A stretch of DNA of 64,000 nucleotides from Diphasiastrum complanatum (GCA_029204225.1 CM055112.1:42301176-42365175), one strand, 5' to 3'; shown: positions 44,346 to 57,248, counted from the stretch's first letter. The notes: generated from the letters alone by a model not told the origin. A program made the numbers and translations.

Positions 44346-44766
44346 ATTTATATTGATAGATATGATTTCCTCCTTCATAACTTGAAACAAAAGCTTTGAT
44401 ACTGTGAAAGATTTCAGATCCTTAAGATCCAATCTACTTGAATGATCTTTGATTAGAAAGAGAAATACACTACCAATCTCACCAATGTAGAAAAATCAGC
44501 ATCTACACACAAATTGAGATGCAAACACCAATAGAACTTGATCAAACTTGAATGAAATCATTATGTACTGTTGTTGTCCGTACAAAACCAGCAAGCTACT
44601 ATATTTCACACGTGTGGATCCAAAAATAACAAATATAGATCATTCTACACATAGAATTGCAGGCAATCACCAAGATAGTGCACCAATGGATAGTAGAACC
44701 GAAGAGAACCATGTATAAGCATGAAATGAGATAGATAAGAGAGAAGATTACTCTCTCCATGAGTTA
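44346..44766 (-). repeat. Inverted copia-A LTR fragment with PBS
   Basis: Reverse-complement match to 33774-34200: leader to 44390, primer site complement (GCTTTGATAC) at about 44393-44402, LTR from TGTGAAAG at 44403 to 44766. Includes CACACGTGTG at 44607-44616. The outer part of the LTR is missing; R1 follows at 44769. Confidence 0.85.
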
Positions 44767-44768
44767 TA

Positions 44769-45018
44769 GTTAAGAAAACACAATTGAAAACACCCGACCG
44801 GATCAATCAACACAGCACAACGTCAAGTGCAACAAGAATTCAGAATTGCTCAATTCAAACTGTATATTACCAACTACTTGTAAGCACAAAGATGAGTTCC
44901 TTAAAAACTCTCGAAGGGCTCGTAAAAGAAAGATGGCCCGATAGCTTTAGAACTAAGCACACGTGGTGCCGTCGAAATAGGAAAGCACTGTATAAGTCAA
45001 TCATTGCTATTTTAACTC
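44769..45018 (-). repeat. Dispersed repeat R1, copy 2 (probable copia-C 3' LTR fragment)
   Basis: Matches 921-1168. Its right edge meets CTCTCCCTC at 45019, which on the minus strand is the purine tract GAGGGAGAG expected just before a 3' LTR. No matching 5' LTR is found beyond 49.2 kb, so the link to copia-C rests on position. Confidence 0.5.
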
Positions 45019-45108
45019 TCTCCCTCAATGATCAACATCACTTTTTATTTTAGAGTATACTCTATTCATGGAACATACCTCCATGATAGCATTACAAGTA
45101 AAAGCTTT

Positions 45109-45741
45109 TTACATAACTTGGTCTACGCCAAGTTTGGCTCTAAAAGTTTCAAACTTTTCTTTACTTAAGGCTTTTGTAAATATATCAGCAACTTGTAACA
45201 ACGTAGAACAATGTACAATACCTATGTCTTCAGATTGTAATTTTTCATGCACAAAGTGATATTTTACTTCAATATGTTTTGTCCTTGCATGAAAGATTGG
45301 ATTTTTAGCCAATTGTATTCCGCTTTGACTGTCACAGAAAATAACAGTGGGATTTATCTGCTTCATACCAATCTCACATAACAACTTACGTAGCCAAATA
45401 GCTTCATGGGTAGCAGAACTCAACGCTTTATATTCAGCTTCTGTGGAAGAAAGAGAAATAGTATTTTGCTTCTTGTTAGACCATGAAAAACAGCTGCTAC
45501 CAAAATTAAAGGTATAACCTGTTGTTGACTTTCTATCATCTATGCTTCTAGCCCAATCTGCCTCAACATAACCTTGCAACTTAGGTAAAACACTTTGTCT
45601 TTTGTAGACTAGACCAAGGTTCGGTGTACCTTTTACATACCTCAAAATCCTTTTTGCAGCTTTCCAATGGTCCATAGTGGGTGATGACATGAATTGGCTA
45701 ATCAAACTTACAGCATAGGAGATATCCGGACGTGTAGTCAT
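45109..45741 (-). pseudogene. Copia-C RNase H
   Basis: TTRPDISYAVSLISQFMSSP, HWKAAKRILRYVKGTPNLGL, then VEADWARSIDDRKSTTGYTF, TISLSSTEAEYKALSSATHE, FCDSQSGIQLAKNPIFHART and KHIEVKYHFVHEKLQ. The RNase H acidic positions (EADWA is normally D-x-D-W, so one Asp is Glu here; TEAEY; CDSQS) are mostly kept. The frame is uninterrupted over 210 codons. Confidence 0.9.
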
Positions 45742-45802
45742 AAGATATATTAAACTTCCAACTAGCTGACAAAATAGTGTAGCATCAACATGTTCACTAT
45801 CA

Positions 45803-46222
45803 TCAATACGAGAAAATTATGGAAGGTTTGCACTCTGTCATGTGAAATCTCTCCAATATCTCAGCTACATACTTGTTTTGACATAACCTGATATCACTGC
45901 TAGTTTGCCATACTTCGACACCCAAGCAATAGTGCATAAGATCTAAATCTGTCATCTCAAATTGCTTGCACAAGTTGGCTTTGATAGAACAAGTGAGGTT
46001 CTCATCATTGCCAGTGATAATGATATCATCAACGTAAAGCACAATCAAGGCAATGTTGTCATCATTTATAAGAACATAAAGATTTAAATCTAAATTTGTT
46101 CTTACAAATCCATGTGAAAGAAAGTAACTGTCAATGCATCCATACCATGCGCGTGGTGCTTGCTTAAGGCCATAAAGTGCTTTGTGTAGTTTACATACCT
46201 TCTGTTCTTGCCCTTTTGCCAT
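45803..46222 (-). pseudogene. Copia-C reverse transcriptase, C-terminal half
   Basis: KVCKLHKALYGLKQAPRAWY, then LIVLYVDDIIITGNDENL with an intact catalytic YVDD, FEMTDLDLMHYCLGVEV, and the connection to RNase H. Separated by a frame break near 46225 from the N-terminal half (next feature). Confidence 0.9.
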
Positions 46223-46228
46223 GAAGCC

Positions 46229-47395
46229 CTACGGTTGGACCATGTAAACTTCTTCCTCTAAGTCACCATTAAAAAATGTAGACTTCACATCCATTTGATG
46301 GATCTTCCACCCAAAATGAGATGCTAAGGCAATGATAAGGCGTAGCGTAGTCCACTTAGCCACTGGAGCAAATGTCTCTTCATAGTCAATTCCTTTGCTT
46401 TGCTCACAACCCTTCACTACTAGGTGTGCCTTATACTTTTCTATTGTGCCATCCGCATGAAACTTTGTTCTAAACACCCATTTGTTATCAATGGGTTTCT
46501 TTCCAAGTGGTAGATCAACCAACTTCCATGTATCATGTCTTTGGATGGATTCTATCTCTTCTTCCATTGCCCTTTGCCACTCTTTGTGATCTTTTGCCTC
46601 ATCAAAGGTTGATGGCTCTTGACACTTCAAAATGTCAGTCAATAGGGCATAGTTCACATGATAATGATCGGGAGACTTCCTTTCCGGTGTTGATCTTCTC
46701 ACTTCACTTTGTGTGCTAGATCCTGTTTGATTTAGCTTTGCGTCCTTCATGATCTTCTCATACCATTTTGGTATCTTAGATTCAGGTGATACACTACGTG
46801 GAGAGTACGTATCCCAAGGAGTGTCCAAGTAATGTCTCTTACTTCCAACCAGTTTCTCCTTCATTGCTCCTATTGGCAAGTACCTCCCCCTAGGCTCTTG
46901 AATAGGTGGTGTTCTTTCATATTCGCCCTCTCGACTTTCGTCTTCACGTGCATCATTTTGTGGAGGATCTTCTTCGTTTTCTTCCTCCAAAATTGTGGGA
47001 AGTCTCTTGATGCTTTCACCTCTTGCATGGTCTTCATCTTCATACCTATGCGTTTCATCAAAGATCACATCTTTGCTAATGTGAATCTTGTTCATTACAG
47101 GATCAAAACACCTGTAAGCTTTCGTTCTTTCATCATAACCAACAAAGATACACTTGATTGCTTTGGCATCAAGTTTGTTTCGCTCCTCCTTTGGCACATG
47201 TACATAGGCCTTACATCTAATGACACGAAATTTGTCGATTTTTGGCTTTATTCCAGTAAATGCTTCTTCAAGAGTCACATTTGGAACCGCAACTGTAGGG
47301 CTCCTATTTTGCAATAACGTTGCCTCACTACACGCTTCCGACCAAAGTGAATCGATCAAGCCCATTTGCTTCATCATGGAGCATGCACTCTCCAT
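46229..47395 (-). pseudogene. Copia-C integrase tail, linker and RT N-terminus
   Basis: Starts in the integrase tail (MESACSMMKQMGLIDSLWSE, KAYVHVPKEERNKLDAKAIK, CIFVGYDERTKAYRCFDP). An acidic linker follows. RT starts at TWKLVDLPLGKKPIDNKWVF and runs through HLVVKGCEQSKGIDYEETFA to QMDVKSTFFNGDLEEEVYMV. The first catalytic Asp (QMDV) is present. 388 codons are open. Confidence 0.9.
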
Positions 47396-47418
47396 AATAG
47401 CTTTGTCTTTCCTTTTAG

Positions 47419-47931
47419 CTACACCATTACTATGTGGCGTGTGTGACTGTGTGAATTGTCTTTTAATGTCATGTTCTTTTCAAAAGTCTTCCCTATTACC
47501 ATCTTCAGCTTCGCCATCAATCTCAAGCTCGCATAGTTCAAATGACCAAGTCTTTTGTGCCATAACTCGGATTGAGATGCTGTTGAGATAGCCAAACCAT
47601 ATTCACCTGGTTTTGCAGCATCCAATTTATAAAGGCCATAGTTATTATCTCTATAACCCTTCGCCACCACTTTGTGGTTATGGTTCGTATCCTTCATAAG
47701 GCATCCATCCTTGACAAATTCAACTTTAAAATGTTGATTTTCCATTACACCAATAGAAAGCAAACTCTTTTTGAGTCCAGGAACATAAAGTACATTAGGG
47801 ATATTTTTTAATTTTGCCATCAGAAAATTGCACAGGTACATTGACCACACCCTGTATCTGGCATTTCTGTCCATTGGCTTGAGTGACCTTATCCCCATCA
47901 TGGATTGGTGAGAATTTTTGAAACCAATCAC
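47419..47931 (-). pseudogene. Copia-C protease tail and pre-integrase
   Basis: PNVLYVPGLKKSLLSIGVME, LMKDTNHNHKVVAKG, NYGLYKLDAAKPGEYG and the HHCC start SELWHKRLGHLNYASLRLMA. After KMVIGK the sequence jumps to TFEKNMTLK-RQFTQSHTPHSNGV (in another frame), so the integrase zinc Cys pair and first two catalytic Asp are deleted. Confidence 0.85.
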
Positions 47932-47964
47932 GTTTTCCGGTCATATGCCTTGTGGCGCCTGAGT

Positions 47965-48345
47965 CTATGAACCATCATCAACTTGGGATGCCAATGCCGA
48001 TGAGAAAACACTTGTCTCGTCATCTTCTCCATCATCTTCGGCAATGTTCCTTTGTTGAGTCATTTTTTCCGCCTTTATGTCTGCTTTTTTCTTATAACAC
48101 TCGCGTGCCCAATGGCCCGGTTTGTGGCAATAGTAACATTTTTCTTTCTTTTTCTTTCTCTCTTTTGATGACGATTCTCCTTCATCATCATCATCCCTGG
48201 ATTTCTTAGAAATCCTTTTCCATCCTTTCTGCTTGCCTTTAGCAAGCAAGGCTTGATCCTCTTGTGGGGTTAGTCTTGACTTCACCACTTCGCGACGCTG
48301 CTCTTCTTGCAACATGATTCTGTGGAAGTCTTCAAAAGTAGGCAA
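47965..48345 (-). pseudogene. Copia-C gag C-terminus with zinc knuckle
   Basis: FHRIMLQEEQRREVVKSRLT, a lysine-rich stretch, then the zinc knuckle CYYCHKPGHWAREC (C-x2-C-x4-H-x4-C intact) and an acidic tail. It is one codon and a stop away from the N-terminal gag frame upstream. Confidence 0.9.
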
Positions 48346-48348
48346 CCT

Positions 48349-48786
48349 CTACCTTGAAGCAATGCCGCTCACAAACATCTGTAGCCCTTCCGAGACACTG
48401 CTCATCGTGGTACGTACCAATTCAATATCTCTGATTGGTTCTCCAATCGCCACAAGTTGATCTCTCAGCTCCTTTATCCTGATGAAGAAGGATCCCACTG
48501 ATTCACTTTCTTCCATCCTTACTGTGTTCAATCTCGACTTCAAAAACATGGCTCGAACTGGATTGCAAGTTTGAAATCGCATTCTAAGAGCTTCCCAAGC
48601 TCCTCTAGCCGTCATGGCATCACTTATGTGAGTGATCACATGGTCTTTCACTGAAAGATTGATCAAGGATAATGCTCTATGTGTCTTTTTATCAAAGGCC
48701 CTTATGTCACCTGGAGTGGTATTTGGTTGGACTTCAATATCTGCCATGATTTTCCACAACTCTTTTTCCATCAAAATGCTCTTCAT
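48349..48786 (-). pseudogene. Copia-C gag N-terminal domain
   Basis: UBN2-type gag: MEKELWKIMADIEVQPNTTP, AFDKKTHRALSLINLSVKDH, AWEALRMRFQTCNPVRAMFL, SRLNTVRMEESESVGSFFIR and IKELRDQLVAIGEPIRDIEL. The upstream start region (to about 48868) is in another frame. The stop after SGIASR separates it from the C-terminal half. Confidence 0.9.
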
Positions 48787-48869
48787 TTTAAATTTTCAGA
48801 TGTTGTAGTTAGAAGCCCCATCAAGTTTGCTTGCATCGCCCAAAATTGCCTCATTGATGTTTGCCATCT

Positions 48870-50250
48870 CTGAACTGCTTAAAACTTCACCTGTAGGCTA
48901 TAAAGTGTATGCTAGAGCCAACCGTGATGTCAGAAATCGATAATAATGACCTGCAATTTTTAGCTTACCAGGCCACCCGTCGTTTTTTTGCCAAATTGAA
49001 AGCCAAACTGGCGTCGTTTTTCAAAATGCTTCACGTCACCAACTCCCAACTTCCTGCCCAGTGGAATGGTAAAATCACTTCTGGCGCACTTCGAACACTT
49101 TCTCCACGGCAATCACTCTGTTTTGGTGTCGTCCGCCACACGCGTGTGTGGTACGGCCTCCAATACGGCCTATTTTCAGAGGATGAGTGGCTACATTAGA
49201 ACCGATAATGTTAGATACCACGATCCGTGCTATAAGGACTGGAGTTGAGGTTGACAACGAGGGGTTTAGAGTCAAGACATCAATCTATATTAGAGTGAAT
49301 GAATCATGGGTTCTAGGAGCAATACATTTTATACAACTCCAAAGTGACTAACTTGTTATTGCTCATATTCTAAGCAATCATATCAATCAGACAAGTAGAA
49401 TATATAACAAACTCACTGCATCGGTAGTCTACGCAATAATTTTAGGCATCTCAATATTGTCTTATCAATTTTCATACTGATCTAAGAAGTTCATACAACA
49501 TCTAAAATTTTGATATCCTTGTATACAATAGTCTATTATTTTGAATGATAATACCTTTCAAGGTTTATTCTAAAATATTATAATGCATGAACGTTGCTTG
49601 TCTCTCTAAAAAAGGCTTTAAGTAACAGAAGAAAAAGAAAACTTAGAAAAAGAACAATCAGAAACAACAAAAATTGAATGAGCAACCCCTATCTTCCAAG
49701 CCCAATATGTTCTGCAAGTGTTGTAAGAGAACCCATCATACCATTCAAATTTTGAAATTCAAGGAGCAACAACACCAGAAGAATAGTGCTCAACAACAAG
49801 TGAATGATGTCAAGAAAACACAATCACTCAAAATCATTACAGGAGTTTTGGGCTCCAAAAGGGCCTTATAAGAATTCGTGCAAAGATTCTTTTTGTATTA
49901 ATAAAATATTATAGCACTATTTTTTAATAATATGTTTGACTTGCCACAACTTTCTAACTGTAGCTCGAAAGTATATCCGATCTAGGATATCATTGCAAAG
50001 TGATCGCACCAAACTCCGCTTAAATTGGACTTACCACTAAAAAGTTATGCCATTTTTAATGCGGACTCGAAAAGTTATGTTACGTAGAAGCCACTATGTC
50101 AAGAAACAATTGGGCCACATGTACATAAAAAGTGAAAGAAAAAGAAGAAATAAACCTTTATAAAAGGCCCTTTTAACATTGGGATCTCCTATAATGCGAA
50201 GATGATCATTTTGCCTTCGTGTCAAAATTAGAAGAAGAAAACTCATGGTA
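48870..50250. other. Copia-C leader and unassigned flank
   Basis: 48870-49219 is the leader of copia-C, with CACACGCGTGTG near 49138 followed by GTACGGCC. Beyond the primer-site-like sequence nothing coding is recognised to 50250. This stretch may contain the 5' LTR, but no partner was found. Confidence 0.4.
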
Positions 50251-51090
50251 CTTGCCCTTTGGAGCTACATAACGCATGACATTTCACAATGAGAAACTTT
50301 AGCAACTCCAAACAAATGTCACCAATAAGTATGTCCATATAGGTGACGATAGTGCTAACCAAATCATTGGTGAAGGTTCCATCAAATTCTATTTTCAAAA
50401 TGGAATTCTAAAGTCTATACCTAATGTACTTTACATCCCTAGTCTGCAAAAGAATCTATTGTTCCCAGTAGTAGGATAACAGACTTAGGACATAAAATAA
50501 ATTTGATTCAGATGCTACAAAATATTTGATAATTTAATGAAGGTACTTGCATTTGAAAAGATACAATGTTGCTTATACAAATTGAGTCAAATTTATTCTT
50601 TTGATTTCCAAAATTTGAACACTATTACCTCGGTCATTGAAGAATTACTTTGGCACTATATACTGGGTCACATTAACTATAAGAGTATTGAACAAATTTC
50701 TACGTGTAGAATCTATGTATTTGATTTAGATTTTATATAGTAATGCTCATCATCCTACCTGTGAAAGCTGTATTTTAGAAAAATATGCTAGAAAACCATT
50801 TACGATTGATCATGTATATACTTCTAAAGACCTATCTGACATTATACATAGTGACATTCAAGGTCATACTCCATCCTTAGGAAGAGCAGAGTACTTTCTT
50901 ACATTTATAGATGATTATTCGAGAAGGTGTGTGCTTTATTTCTTATAACAAAAATCAAAAGCTTTCAAGTTTTTCCTAATGTTCAAAGCAAGGTTAGAGA
51001 CTTAAACTGGATGAAAGCTAAAGCTTTTTCAATCGGATGGTGGGAGAGAGTATATCGCCAATGAGTTTTCATGACTATTGTCAAAACAAT
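50251..51090 (+). pseudogene. Ty1/copia protease-integrase fragment
   Basis: The plus strand reads in several frames: GEGSIKFYFQNGILKSIPNV with LYIPSLQKNL (protease tail), LLWHYILGHINYKSIEQIS (HHCC start), DIIHSDIQGHTPSLG and FLTFIDDYSRR (first catalytic Asp region), and SDGGREYIANEFS (second). It is heavily broken and ends near 51090. Confidence 0.75.
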
Positions 51091-51440
51091 AGTATTATGA
51101 AGCTATTCCTCACAAAGTTCATTGGATTCCTGAATCTTTTGCTCTTGACAAATAGAGTGTGTAAAAGAGGCCCTAGGGAAAAAAATTTCCTTGTGTTCGC
51201 CTTGATGGCCTCCTTAGCCGCTACAATAAGTATCGCATGCCAATTGTAGTATGCAATCTTGTTGGTCTCAAACTCATTGGGAATTCAATGGTTTTGTGTA
51301 CTAATGAAGGAAAGATTTTCTCTTTTCACAAACTACTGACCACCAAATAATTATTGAGTAGGTTGGTCACTACTTTTCTGATTGGATTTGTGAAGTGATC
51401 AATTATATACCCATTACTCATGGAACTATCGTATCCACAA
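51091..51440. other. Unassigned stretch
   Basis: About 350 bp between two oppositely oriented copia remnants. No motif recognised in either strand. Confidence 0.35.
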
Positions 51441-51449
51441 ATGGTGTGG

Positions 51450-52870
51450 TAGGCATCTATCTACCTATGGTTCTTGACTAGAAGATCACCTCACACAATC
51501 TTGATATTTGGTAGTGCCATTGATGAAACATGTATATGATATATCCTACCTTGATGTTTAATAAAACAATCGACTAATGGATTCATCCCAGGTGCCAAAT
51601 TCCATGAAGACTAAATCTAAGTTCAACCCAACTGTAAATAAAAGTGGCATAAACTCTCATGGCCTTCAAGAATGTTGTATTCTTCAAGAAATGGATCCAT
51701 GTTCTCTTGGACCAATCATCTATAAATGTCATGAAATAGTAAGTTGAGTCCCGACAACATGTTCTTCATTGGGCTACTCAAGTAACTATGAATCAGCTCA
51801 AGTTCCTCTTAAACTCTTGTCATTCCACCCTTTTTGAATTTCTCCCTGTGTGGTGCTTTTCCATGAGTGTTGTCCATTCTATAAGCATGGTAATCCACTC
51901 AACATTTTTAACTTGCTCATATGTCCCATCCTATGATGTCATAACTGAGATTGAGATGCAATTGATGATGTTAAAACATCTCACCAAGTTTGGCCGAATT
52001 CAACTTATAAAAACCACATTTGCTATCACGATCACCTATCACAACCACATTAAAAATGTGATCCATTTTCTTAACAAGCATCTTTGATAGATTCACTTTT
52101 AGTTTTCCATAACTGCAACTATAGGCGAGCTCTTCCTTATCTCGGGCACATAAAAGAAGTTAGTAATGTTCTTTATCTTGCCCACTCCTTGAATCTAACA
52201 TCTTGTGCATTGGCCCAAGTGAATACTCCCTGTTACTAATCATGTGTCTAATAACACCTAAATCAATGGTCTGTCCTATGCCATCCTTTTTTTTACTTCA
52301 TCTTCAACTAGATTTTATTGTTGCTTCATATTTGGCTATTTTTTATAATATTGTCTACTCAATGACCTTACTTATGGCAATACTAATACTTTTTTTTCTT
52401 TCTTTGTTTCATTCAAGAATTTCTTTGATTTTCATTTCTTTGTACCAATTGTTGTAAGCTTATCTCTTCACTCCTTGATATGTGTGCTAAAGGATCAATA
52501 TGTACTCTCATTCTCCTTCATTTAGATGATGTTCAATTTGGTCTTCAAAAATATCATCTAGAATCAATTTCTCATCTAATATTGAGTTCAAAGTCCATCC
52601 CATGTCTCTCTTGTCATCACAACATTGCTAATTTGGGCAATGATCTGATCCTTTACTCACACATTTATCAAGGATAGGGCTTTATGTTCCCTTTTATCAA
52701 ATGACCTCATATCGACATGAGTTTTCATTGGCCTCTTCTCCACTCTTATCATGATCTCCTAGAGCTCCTTCTCCATCAATTCTTTTCATTTTCCATATGC
52801 TATAAGTGGATATCCCATCCAACTTTGCTAGCTTCACCAAGATAGATTCATCAAATCTTGCTAATTTTCA
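51450..52870 (-). pseudogene. Heavily decayed copia remnant related to copia-C
   Basis: Nucleotide-level resemblance to copia-C on the same strand. 51930-52130 parallels 47560-47720 (pre-integrase) and 52680-52860 parallels 48690-48860 (gag start; shared CTCCTTCTCCATCAATTCTT-like tract). No frame of useful length survives. The order of the two blocks agrees with a minus-strand element. Confidence 0.6.
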
Positions 52871-54061
<1,191 letters not shown>

Positions 54062-54292
54062 ATCTCATCTAATCTCATTGAGATATAACTACTACAAATT
54101 TTCAATGATGAATAAGCCATTTCTAGTGGAATAACTCTAAGAGCAGATCAAAATTCACTTGAATTCCATTCCATTGATTAATGCCTCATCAAGAAACTTT
54201 TCAATTTCACTTCTAAGCAACCAATTCACATGAGTAATTAGAGATGATCTTTTTAAATTGCTAATTAAAAAGCCAAATTGATAGTCGCTCCT
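54062..54292 (-). repeat. Dispersed repeat R2, copy 2
   Basis: Matches 29730-29966 with roughly 85-90 percent identity by eye, same orientation. Ends at GATAGTCGCTCC in both. Probably copia leader. Confidence 0.65.
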
Positions 54293-54731
<439 letters not shown>

Positions 54732-54793
54732 CCACCAAACGTCCCACACTTAGTGAATCCCTTTGAGGTTAGTTAGCCCCCTGTAAGGGATAG

Positions 54794-55900
54794 CTAATTG
54801 CCCACCAAAAGACCGTTAATATTGTGTGGTAGAACATAGGATAGCCCTGGAAAGGAATCCGAAAGAAGATTTTTGTTGATAAGAGAGAGTTTATCTCTCA
54901 TGAAACCATTTTTTGAAAAAGCATTCAGTAAAATTTCTATCTCTTTAAGGAAGGTGTCTTGTTTGTTACAACAATACATTGCAGAAATAACTTGGGAGAT
55001 AATAACCTTGTATGAGTTGTGGACTGGTCTATTAAAGGCCGGAATTAATAACTTTGTATGAGATAATAACCTTGTATGAGTTAATAACCTTGTATGAGAT
55101 AATAACTTTGTATGAGTTGTGGACTCGTAATTTTCTTCTTTTGTCAAATTTTGAGATATGTGTCAGACACATCGTTGGATCAAAAGCGATGGAAATATTC
55201 AAAAAACTAGTAGTATTTGCGTCACAGGACTTTCTTTCTATATCCAAAAAATCCAATGGATAAATCCAAAAGGGGTTTTCCGGTATACTTACTTGAGTCT
55301 TATCTATAAATAGTTCGATATTAGAGTTATTAATGAAGCAAATATTGTCAATGTACCTAAAAGAATATACGAAGTCATTCATCAATGTACAGAGCCCTAG
55401 TCTCTAGCTAGTCTTTTTATAAATTGAGCTTCAAAGAACAAAAGATATCAATTACACCATGTAGGTGAGCATGAGAAAACCCATTGGTATACCACGAATT
55501 TGTCTCCAAGTCTTGTTTCCTAATCTAACAATACAACTGTGTATTAAGAAAACATTCCATTAGCAAAGTAGATCTTTAGCAATATTGTACCATTCCTTCG
55601 ACTATTTAACAAACCAAGACCATTTAAAAACTTTTTGTTTTTGAACCCATTTAAATCACAGTAGATCCTTTTTAGAATGTTTAAAGACATATGTAATGGC
55701 CTTACTCATAATAGTTTGTAGTCCCTCTAGAGTATCTAAGGGTATGTTTTCATAGCATTTAGAATTGTCTGCGACCCACATGTTGTGGTAAATTAAGATA
55801 GAAATCAATGGTGGTAAATTAAGATAGAAATCAATGGATGACTCACATTGCCAATATAAAGTTGTATCCACATTTAGAATACTCTTTGTATGTCTTTGCC
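54794..55900 (-). pseudogene. Penelope-like reverse transcriptase relic
   Basis: The minus strand reads an RT unlike copia or gypsy: ENIPLDTLEGLQTIMSKAI (55800-55740), a broken middle, then GNKTWRQIRGIPMGF and, one frame over, SCSPTWCN and LLFFEAQFIKRLA. The palm box is YSFRYIDNICFINNSNIELF (Y-x-D-N for expected Y-x-D-D), with PENPFWIYPLDFLDIE, KFDKRRKL, and the thumb-like TFLKEIEILLNAFSKNGFM. The R-G-I-P-M-G-F plus R-Y-x-D-D pattern and the K-F-D-K-R segment fit Penelope-like/telomerase-type RTs. No GIY-YIG nuclease was found. Several frameshifts and a 17-bp tandem expansion make it nonfunctional. Confidence 0.65.
55000..55122 (-). repeat. 17-19 bp tandem repeat inside RT relic
   Basis: ATAACCTTGTATGAG-type units at about 55001, 55047, 55066, 55083 and 55101. 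On the minus strand they repeat the peptide SYKVI / NSYKVIIS, which occurs once in the expected RT sequence (HNSYKVIISQV). The repeat is therefore a local expansion of coding sequence. Confidence 0.8.
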
Positions 55901-55940
55901 TTAAGGCCTGTCCCTTCCGGGTTTTGACATTCTATGAGTA

Positions 55941-56805
55941 AATTTTTTGCAAGTTTTTTTTCTTGTCATGATTCAACAAAAATATAGCACATGGTGTGCT
56001 ATATTTTTATGCCACAACTTCAATGTTTATTATTAAGAATGTGGTTTGGTAAATAGTTAAAAATCTCACAAAGTAAAAGAAAAATTCACATTAATTTTTT
56101 TTTGCAGCCTCCAAACATAGCACGCCGACATGCTTGGCCGCCTGGAAAAAAAAAATAATTAAAAAAAAAAATTCGGCCAAGCCCAACACGCCGACATGCT
56201 ATGTTTGGAGGCTACAAATTTTTTTCTCATTTTATATAGCACGTCAGCGTGCTATGTTTTGGAGGTTGCATAACATTATCTCATTTTATATAGCATGCCG
56301 GCGTGTTATTTTTAAAGGTTGTAATTTTTTTTTTATAACTATTTTACTTAGCAAGTCTACTTATTATGTTTGGAGATTAAAGTAAAACAACTATAAAAAA
56401 AAAATTACAACCTTTAAAGATAGCACGTCGGCATGTTATATAAAATGAAAGAATTTTTTTGCCACCTCCAAACATAGCACGTCGACGTGCTATATAAAAT
56501 GAGAAAAATTTTGCAGCCTCCAAACATAGCACGTCGGCGTGCTGGGCTTGGCTAAAAAAAAAAACTAATTTTTTTTAAACTTTTTTTTTTTTCGGACGGC
56601 CAACCCAAGCAAGCCGGCCTGCTATGTTTGGAGATTGCAAAAAATTTTATTTTGAATTTTTTTGTTTTATTGTGTGAGATTTTTAACTATGTACCAAGCC
56701 ACAATGTTAATAATAAGCATTGAAGTAGTGTCATAAAAAGGGTAGCACACCATGTGCTATATTTTTGTTGAATCATGACAAGAGAAAAACTCGCAAAATT
56801 CGCAA
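55941..56805. mobile_element. Foldback (long inverted repeat) element
   Basis: The two halves are inverted copies of each other: TCTTGTCATGATTCAACAAA (left, near 55961) against its complement near 56766-56785, and GCAGCCTCCAAACATAGCAC (left, near 56105) against its complement near 56617-56636. Within lie about eleven near-palindromes of the type ATAGCACGTCG-ACGTGCTAT (e.g. 56236, 56290, 56420, 56474, 56526). No open frame. It sits between the Penelope relic and the 3' end of a gypsy integrase, whose frame it cuts. Ends and target duplication could not be fixed exactly. Confidence 0.75.
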
Positions 56806-56814
56806 AATTTTTAT

Positions 56815-57248
56815 TTGCAAAATGCCAAGGCCCACCCGTTCCATGAGGAATGGATACATCATACCAAGAGCTCACGTCATAAATTTGGCGAGTCTATTAA
56901 ATCATCAAACATGAATTCCTCCAACAGGACCTTGATAGTCTCGTTGATGAAATGGCTTCCGCGATCACTGACTAGCTCCACCAGGCATCTGAAGCGCACA
57001 ATGATATTTTCATAAAGGAACTTGGCAGTGATCCTAGCATCAGCTACTCTTACTGCCTTGGCTTCGACCCATTTGGTGAGGTAGTCTGTGGCTACGATTA
57101 TGTATCGAGTATGGAAACTCCTTGCTGCAGGGTGAATTGGACCAATATAATCCAATTCCCATTTTTTGAATGGTGCTTGGGCTAAGACTAGGTGCAGTAG
57201 GTCATAGTTCAATCTCGTTGGTCTCCTTGCCCTTTGGCACACAAGCAC
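56815..57248 (-). pseudogene. Gypsy integrase core
   Basis: FKKWELDYIGPIHPAARSFH, TRYIIVATDYLTKWVEAKAV, ITAKFLYENIIVRFRCLVEL and VSDRGSHFINETI give the first two catalytic Asp. Beyond 56877 only a weak trace of the third block (IPHGTGG) can be aligned in a shifted frame, before the foldback element at about 56805. Frameshifted relative to the upstream part near 57230. Confidence 0.85.

Larger units (their letters stand above)
45019..49219 (-). mobile_element. Ty1/copia element copia-C, integrase-deleted
   Basis: The minus strand holds gag, zinc knuckle, protease and pre-integrase remnant, integrase tail, RT and RNase H in order, with frameshifts between most. The integrase catalytic core is deleted. 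A primer-site-like complement (ATGTTAGATACCA, about 49208-49220) marks the probable 5' end of the interior. The 5' LTR was not identified. Confidence 0.8.

Noticed and set aside
46832-47317. 161-codon plus-strand frame
   Set aside because: Antisense of the copia-C integrase tail and linker, which has clear homology on the minus strand.
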